Below, one piece after another: positions 57,650 through 64,000 of a DNA stretch of 64,000 nt. How positions within the stretch are numbered: the stretch's first letter is position 1; each line of letters opens with the position of its first letter. The translations under genes and the position numbers were made by a program. Source of the DNA: Nageia nagi (lineage: Eukaryota > Pinophyta); the NCBI GenBank assembly GCA_050084985.1, contig JBITNC010000001.1, positions 9,672,001-9,736,000 of the forward strand, in the 5' to 3' direction. Under the pieces are notes generated by a model, which did not search any database, was not told where the DNA came from, and was given only the letters and a program-made list of their open reading frames with translations.

Positions 57650-57990
57650 CCTAGAAAAACATAAAATCCTTAAAAAATAGAAAAATCATAAAATCCTAAA
57701 AAATAGAAAAATCATAAAATCCTAAAAAAATAGAAAAATCATAAAATCCAAAAAAAAAGAAAAAATCATAAAATCCCTAAAAATAGAAAAATCATAAAAA
57801 TCCTAAAAAAATGAAAATCCCAAAATCCTAAAAAAAAGAAAAATCATAAAACCCCTAAAAAATAGAAAAATCTTTAAAATCCAAAAAAATAGAAAAATCA
57901 TAAAATCCTAAAAAAAAGAAAAACATAAAATCCTAAAAAAATAAAAATCAAAAAAATCCTAAAATTTTGAAAAAATAAAAACACAAAAAA
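57650..57990 (+). repeat. A-rich tandem repeat, unit about 26 bp
   Basis: Around eleven diverged copies of ATAAAATCCTAAAAAATAG followed by AAAAATC, varying mainly by the length of A-runs. Such arrays between pol and the 3' LTR are frequent in Tat elements. Copy number may be affected by sequencing or assembly error in the A-runs. Confidence 0.8.
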
Positions 57991-58880
57991 AATTATAAAA
58001 TTAAAAAATATACCTATATGGGAATATCTAGAGGTCATTTGGGGCAATTGGGTGCCCTGCCCTTGTATAATGTAAATATATGTTGCATGTCATCGTAACA
58101 GTGATTATCCGTAAATGTGTAATGTATGAAAAGGTTATCTTAGAATAATCTCCTTGTTATCACTACATTTCATTTTAAATCCTTTCTTTCATAAAAAAAA
58201 TACATACCCTAGATGATAGAAAAACTAAAATTTTGTATGTTTGAAAAAAATCAAAAACTCCAAACACTTAATACATTAAGGAATTCTAAGAAAATTTGAA
58301 TGAAATTATTTTAGAAACATTAAGAGTGAAAAATTACATATCTATCCTATTATTCGCTTCATCCCAAACCCCAAGAATCATTTGGTAAAAAAAAAAAAAA
58401 AATAAAAGATATGAAAAAAAAAAAAAAAATATATATATTTATATAAAAAAAAAAAAAAATTATTACAAAAATATCAATGATTCTTGGGTATTACAAATAT
58501 CCTCTACTGGGGCTATGGAAAGCCTGACTGGCAGTAGAGCAAGGTTGTAGCGGGATCAAGGTGGTTAAGCAATTTCTATGGACCTCTAACGTTCCATATG
58601 GATGGATTAGCTCATTAATGTTTCTGAGATAATTCCATGTCAAATGATCTAAGAAGGGAAATGAATTTACTAACACATGAAGTTTTAGTTTTTTTCAACA
58701 TATTATAAAAATTGTTTTGATATCATCTTAGGTTGGTTAAATCTTGAAATAAAAGAAAGATAAGGTAGATGTTATAATAACTTGGTTATTAAAATTTAAA
58801 GGTACTTAATCTTTTGTTATAAAAGAATATCCTTCAAATTATATAATTTTTTGATGTTTAGGATCATTCGTTTCATTTTG
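57991..58880 (+). other. Low-complexity AT stretch
   Basis: Includes A-runs and an alternating AT segment at 58387-58460 (runs of 13-16 A around TATATATATTTATATA). No gene was seen; a 61-codon minus-strand frame at 58491-58676 is not supported. Confidence 0.5.
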
Positions 58881-59500
58881 TTAAACCCCTTTTTTACTAT
58901 TATATATTACCTTTGAAAAATTAGTAAAATTTGCTTTTCTTTGGGAGGATAAAATGATTAGTTATTGTTCTCCTGACCGAGAAAAGTTAATGTTCATATA
59001 CATCCTACCTTTGAACATTATTTAAAATTTGCTTTTCTTTGGGAAAGACAAAAAAGATTAGTTATTATTCTCTTGACCAAGATAAAGTTAATGTTCATAT
59101 ACATTCCTAAAGTCACTATTGTTTCATGTTAAATCAAAGTTTTAATATATACTATTACCTTTGAAATTATTAAAATTTGCTTTTCTTTGGGGGAAGGATA
59201 AGAATGATTATTTATTGATCTCCTAACCAAGATAAAGTTAATGTTCTATGCATCCATACGTCATTAGTTTTTATTCCTTTGAACATTATTAAAATTTGCT
59301 TTTCTTTGGTAAGGATAAGAATGATTATTTATTTTATCTCCTAACCAAGATAAAGTTAATGTTCATATGCATCCATACATCATTAGTCTCTATTACCTTT
59401 GAACATTATAAAATTTGCTTTTCCCTTTGGAAAGGTAAGAATAAATTAGTTATTGTTCTCCTAACCAAAAATAAATTTAAATTTTCATAACACATTAAAG
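58880..59500 (+). repeat. Tandem repeat, unit about 100-145 bp, five copies
   Basis: AAAATTTGCTTTTCTTTGG recurs at about 58927, 59024, 59171, 59291 and 59411, each followed by GATTA(G/T)TTATT, CTCCT(G/A)ACC and AAGTTAATGTTCATA. Spacings are about 98, 147, 120 and 120 bases. Its function is unknown. Confidence 0.8.
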
Positions 59501-60539
59501 ATTATTTTACCATGTAAAAGGGGTTTTATTATAAAAAATTGCCAAGTGCGGAAAAATGAGCATCTGATTCCGCAAAATTTTAAATAAAAATATGTCCTTA
59601 AATAACTTAAAAACTAGAAGATTTAATATTTTGAAAATAATATTCTTAATTAATTAATTTAATATACATTTTTTTAGATTTTTTAAATAATATCTAAAGT
59701 CAATAAAAAATTTAAATTTCTTTTTTTAAAAATGATGTACTAAAAGATTTAATTAAGTTATCATTAGAAACTAGGATATTAATTGATTAGTTTATCAAAT
59801 CTAAACCATGTTTGCATACATCCCCAACAAAACCATTTCATCATTTATAAAAAATGTTATTAATTATTAAATTAATTAAAAGGTTAATTAGCCGCAATTT
59901 ATAATCAAATCAGTTATTTAAACAAATAATGTTTTTCATTTCGTTATCAATAACTTAAAGTAACGTAACTTATTAAATTATAAATTATATTTTATAGCAA
60001 TTATAATCTTACTTATTATTCAATTAATTTTGATATTAGAAATTTATCTCAATTTGTTGATATATGTCGTATTTTTATATTTTTAAAAAGTATCCTCATA
60101 TAGCTCACAATTATATCTATGCATCAACATTCTGAAAGTTACATCTATTCATCTCAAGTAATTAAAAGATAATTATGTTTATTTTTAACCTACATAACAT
60201 CACATCATACTTATTTTTTCAAAAATTTATATTTTAAAATGAAAAACCCAAATCATCAAGAATTTTTGAAACACTATAACATACCATCATCTATCCAACA
60301 CAAAAAAAAATAATTTTAAACAATACATCAAGAAAATATAACACCATAATCATCATAGCAATGTGAGCCAAAATAAAAAAGAATAAAGGGTACAGTATAT
60401 GTATATCATCAAATAAAAAATCAATGTCCTCCAATAATACAACTTTCATCATGAGGATCACCGGGATGCCTAAAGAACCCTCATCCCTGTAATAGATCTC
60501 AAGCCTATACATATGTACAGGAGATTACACCCCTAGCAG
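59501..60539 (+). other. AT-rich interval in element 5 3' region
   Basis: Very AT-rich; no gene recognised. A 73-codon minus-strand frame at 60291-60512 is rich in Ile, Leu and Phe, as chance AT-rich frames are, and is left out. Confidence 0.4.
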
Positions 60540-61890
60540 TAGACTAAGATTGAGAAACTGAATGCTGCATGACGACCTGCGACTCCCTGAATGCCCAAGC
60601 CACCAGAAACTAGTGACGGGGGGGAAACCCTGGTTGCTGGCCTAGGTGGTGAACTAGGACCATTGAAAAATATCTCAGGAAACCGTGCCAAAGCTCTATA
60701 GCCCTGTGATAATAATCCTACTCTCTCAACTGATCTGTATGCTCATTAAAAAGGAATGGGAGTACTGACACCCCAATCTGCAACTCCACAATAACTCAGC
60801 AATACGAGCATTAGCATCCATCAGAGACTGATTGAAGGGTATCTCGCTCAAAATCTATATCTCACGCGAGCACTGTCAAAATGTTGAGAGTTTTCATCTC
60901 AGTCCTCAGGGACATAATATCTCCTCTCAAACTAGCCAACCTAAAGTAGAAGCATCCTGAAGGGTGGAAGCTCCTAAATCACATACTAGACTCTACGATC
61001 TCAGCCTCATAAGAACAGCAACTCCTCCCACTGGACTCCCCTCACTCAAAAGTAGGCTACTAAAATCTAACCTCCTCAATCTCTGGAATTCTCTAGTTTG
61101 TACCCCCAACATCAAAACCCCAAAATCTCCATAGTAAAATCATTCTTGGCAAGTACCAAAAGGGCTCCTAGTTCTACCTCGGAGCTGTATCCCCTCGAGT
61201 CCTCTGAGCAGGGTGCTCAATGGTCATCTCACCCAAAAAACTTACCAGCTTAGTATCCCACCATGATGCAAAACCTCTGAAGTAAACCCCCATATCCACA
61301 GGCATATCCTCATTTCCCGGATATCCTCACTAATCTAAGAACCATAGGTGAATAAAGATAACACAGAAACACCTGATACAGGAGCATCCCCTGGAAGAAG
61401 ATATCGGAGGGGGGAGGTGGAAATTTCCCAGGGGACCAAACTACCGACGAAACTAATCATAAAGAAAATACTCCACAATACCTGCCCGAGGAACCCTGTA
61501 AAAATATAGCCTGTCTAGTCCCATATAAATGGAAAAATAGTCTTAAAAAAAATAAGAAAAACTGGTAAACCAATCCTCCATCAGATCTGACCAGGAGTCA
61601 AATTGCTTAGGAGCTTCTGTAGAAGGCAACATCTCTCTGAATGCCATCTCTTACGAGGAATAACCAATAAATGGCTCCAACATTGAATACCTGATGGATA
61701 TCTCAAGTGGTATAAAGTAGGACAGGGAACCTAAAGGTTGACAAGGATAAATATGCTCATATGCCCAAGCCTGTAAAATAAGTGTGGTAGCTATGAGCTC
61801 TTGGAGTCGTACCAAAAATAAAGCTTTTGTAAATAAAGGGTTTAAAAATGAAGGGCCCAAGCAAAAGTGATCCAAAATCACATCTGATGA
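60540..61890 (-). pseudogene. Antisense accessory ORF of element 5, possibly PMD-like
   Basis: Composition changes sharply to GC-richer sequence. On the minus strand one frame from 61881 runs through: LQELIATTLILQAWAYEHIY, PCQPLGSLSYFIPLEISIRY, stop, EMAFREMLPSTEAPKQFDSW, SDLMEDWFTSFSYFF, YMGLDRLYFYRVPRAGIVEY. Further on are MGVYFRGFASWWDTKLVSFL and LRGDIMSLRTEMKTLN (a short coiled coil), with scattered stops. The LQAWAYEHIYPCQP block resembles the LLQ-x-WAWEHF part of plant mobile domains, but the rest is not recognised. Like the element 3 frame it is antisense between pol and the 3' LTR. Confidence 0.5.
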
Positions 61891-62414
61891 AGTACAACCC
61901 CCTCAGAAGCCCAAGGAAATTTTCCCACCACCAATTGGTGACCATAACACATGATGCATCCCATAAGGGTAGGGAATGCGAAGATATGCAGGATGCTCCC
62001 CCCTCTGATAATCTCACCAAAACAAATAATACATCAGGCCTCCTGCCTGAATCTGAACCATCAACTCCTCAACCACATCATCTCCAAAAAGCTCCCTCAC
62101 CCAAAGGTTTAGCCTCTCCTCTATCTGAAGAAGAAAATATATCCATGCCCAGACTGGAAGTCTCAAAATGTGATGGATATCCTCCAAGTAATAGTAATAG
62201 GACTAGTAGGTAGATGAAAAGCATTGATCGTTTGGGTCCAACTCCAAAAAGGATTGCTAAAACTACAAGGTCCTTTTGGATACGACCCATATATGGGCCG
62301 CTCCAAAACCAACATCACGAAGAAAAGCAAAGATCTGAGTCAGGGACTCGACCCCTAAGGTCATGGAGAATCTTGAGGGTAATGAACCTGGAAGTAAAAA
62401 CTTCTGAAACCTAA
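61848..62414 (+). pseudogene. Sense Ser/Pro-rich frame with one internal TAG
   Basis: The two frames 61848-62213 and 62214-62414 are continuous apart from one TAG at 62211. The peptide is Ser/Pro/Glu-rich (PESEPSTPQPHHLQ, KAPSPKGLASPLSEEENISM) then basic (RLGPTPKRIAKTTRSFWIRP). It overlaps the start of the antisense ORF, so at most one strand is likely coding in the overlap. It may be the disordered part of an accessory protein or chance; no family recognised. Confidence 0.3.
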
Positions 62415-62569
62415 AAAAGATAGACATGAAATTTTAGTAAAAAAAAAAAACATTTAAAAAATAATTGATTAGAACTAAGAAAAAAAAAACCCTAATATTA
62501 AAATATGCTATATTAAAACAATAATATTAAAATACGCTGATTAATTATACAAAAAAAAAATACATCAAA

Positions 62570-63888
62570 AAGTTTGTTTAGGGTCGTCATCGATCGTGTT
62601 AAGCGATCTATGATGACTCAAACAGATCGTTGCCGATCCTTACAATCGGCGACGATCCTGAGAAAAACGTCTATGAACGACAAAATCATTGACGATTATA
62701 TAAAACCTAGTCGAGGCCCAAACCCTCGGGTAGGGTTTTTAAAAAATATACATAAATGAATAAAAAAACCCATAAAAGCCTATGCTGATACAATATGCAT
62801 TATACTAACAATATAGATATAGAATTTAAATTACTACTATCAAAACCTAAACCGAAAAAAAAAAAAAAAAAACAAAAGAAATGGGATGGTTGAAATACCT
62901 CCTTTGAGATTGATTTGCCCTTTGTCGAAATCCTTTTACGTGGTGCCATAAAATTTTTTACGGAAAAATTGGTAAAGAGATGAAAAAAAAATAAAAAAGG
63001 ACAAAAATCGAAATAGCAAACGACAAGTAAAAGCCCAAAATAAAAAAACTGTTTTGTTTTTAAAAACCCTCGCATCACGGATGTTAGCGATCGCATGTCG
63101 ATCATCAACGATTTGAATCAAATCAATAACGATTGTTGATCGAAACAAATTCATAAGTAACGTTGACGATTTTTATTTATTTGAAAATGTATAAAATGAA
63201 TATTTTTTTCTTTAAATATCTTAAAATTTATTTGTGTATAGACAAAAAATTAAAAAGCTTCTTCCCCTAAGGTGAAAGTGAACACATTAAAAAATCACAT
63301 TATTTTTTGCCTAGAAGAATGCTCCAATGTCACTGACTGCCAAATACATCGGCACTTTGAAGGACTAGTATTGAGTAAACTTACTAGGGAAAATGTTTTA
63401 AATTGCTATTAAAAACAAGTCAAAAAAACACAAGAAATTAAGATAATTCTAGCAAAATAATACTTTTAAATAAAGATAGTATTTTTACTATATAAATCCA
63501 TGACGATCATTTTACAGTCGTTAAAAATCATAAAAGATTGTTAATGATCCTTGACTAAGTCAAACATGAAAAAATATGATCAGACTAAGTCTGAGCCAAA
63601 TGGCAAACAATCACAGGATGTAAGAGATCATCTCGAAACCGTTGTAGGACAAAGGACAAACACTATTAAAATTTCATATATTAAAAAAACTTATACGGTA
63701 TAGGTGCGCTTAGACATGCAAAATTTACATAACAGAAATGTCATGCAATTTTCACACAAACCAATACGTCATCATACCGAAAATAGTCACTTCTGAAGTT
63801 ATAACTTTATCAAACAATAAGGCTTCTCATTTTTATTTTTTTGAAATTATCAACCCTATCTTTGGTTGATAATTCAAAAAGGGCAAAA
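62570..63888 (+). promoter_or_regulatory. Pre-LTR region with GATCG/CGATC clusters and polypurine tract
   Basis: Clusters of ATCG/CGAT palindromic motifs lie at 62570-62700, 63070-63170 and, weaker, 63495-63545, matching the motif type of the 5' LTR and leader. The purine-rich AAAAAGGGCAAAAA at 63876-63889 is the probable polypurine tract. No ORF is supported here. Confidence 0.6.
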
Positions 63889-64000
63889 ATAGACACTCAA
63901 AATAAACCCAATCTTTAATTTAATAAAAAAATAAATAAAACAAGTATTTTTCTAATATATATCACAATAAAATAATTTTAACCCCCTTATAAAAACATTA
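63889..64000 (+). repeat. 3' LTR of element 5, first 112 bases
   Basis: TAGACACTCAAAATAAACCC onward repeats 45803 onward with a handful of differences; the leading TG is lost or shifted by an indel. It continues outside the window. Confidence 0.88.

Larger units (their letters stand above)
45801..64000 (+). mobile_element. Element 5: Tat-like Ty3/gypsy element, 3' LTR running off the right edge
   Basis: 5' LTR, primer-binding site, leader, gag, pol with two RNase H domains and integrase, 7.5 kb of 3' region with tandem repeats and an antisense ORF, and the first 112 bases of the 3' LTR, which repeat the 5' LTR start nearly base for base. Interior length is about 17 kb, large even for Tat elements. 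Same family as element 1. From about 49150 on, and densely after 51380, single-base insertions and deletions break the frame, often in A or T runs; this differs from the substitution-type decay of element 1. Confidence 0.92.

Noticed and set aside
57650-57990. Regular short repeats that could suggest a CRISPR array
   Set aside because: Units are contiguous A-rich slippage products without spacers, in plant retroelement DNA.
1-64000. tRNA, rRNA or organelle-derived insertions
   Set aside because: No cloverleaf with conserved TTCGA-type loops, rRNA core or organelle gene was recognised by eye; a covariance-model scan would be decisive.

Overview
The window is a stretch of plant nuclear DNA made almost entirely of nested, decaying LTR retrotransposons. 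No intact host gene is visible. The plant origin rests on Tat-type Ty3/gypsy polyproteins with a second RNase H, an antisense plant-mobile-domain reading frame, Ty1/copia sequence, and a broken gene with five U2-type GT-AG introns. The sequence is AT-rich and CpG-poor, and the insertions are old and layered. That would suit a large, repeat-bloated plant genome such as a gymnosperm, but the sequence does not prove the taxon.

Layout. (1) 1-8688, minus strand: element 1, a Tat-like Ty3/gypsy element whose 5' LTR lies at 7868-8688; its 3' part runs off the left edge. (2) 8780-10193, plus strand: a six-exon pseudogene of unknown function, followed by short degenerate repeats. (3) 10920 to about 39000, plus strand: element 3, a second Tat-like family. 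Its gag is cut from its protease by element 2. It has a long non-coding 3' region, a 100-N gap (34842-34941) and an antisense plant-mobile-domain pseudo-ORF, then a polypurine tract and an LTR start at 38539. (4) 13185-26923, plus strand: element 2, complete with 1.83-kb LTRs and a target duplication. Its domain order is protease, RNase H, RT, RNase H, integrase, and it carries an open 551-codon accessory ORF plus a coiled-coil segment after pol. (5) about 40960-42560, plus strand: remains of another gag. (6) 42604 to about 45715, minus strand: a truncated Ty1/copia element. (7) 45801-64000, plus strand: element 5, the same internal family as element 1 in opposite orientation, with an extended 3' region full of tandem repeats and an antisense ORF; its 3' LTR begins at about 63889.

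How the parts relate. Element 2 inserted into element 3. Element 5 abuts the copia remnant and probably truncates it, and the copia element in turn interrupts the older gag. Elements 1 and 5 share gag-pol, the primer-binding site and a leader built of repeated modules. Their LTRs differ in length, and element 1 has decayed mostly by C-to-T substitution whereas element 5 carries many single-base indels.

The most interesting material is the accessory coding capacity 3' of pol in three different elements, the unusual RNase H placement in element 2, and two kinds of repeated short palindromic motif: TGACGTCA-derived octamers in the element 2 LTRs, and GATCG/CGATC clusters near both ends of element 5. 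Domain and motif calls were read by eye from translations; no database search was possible.
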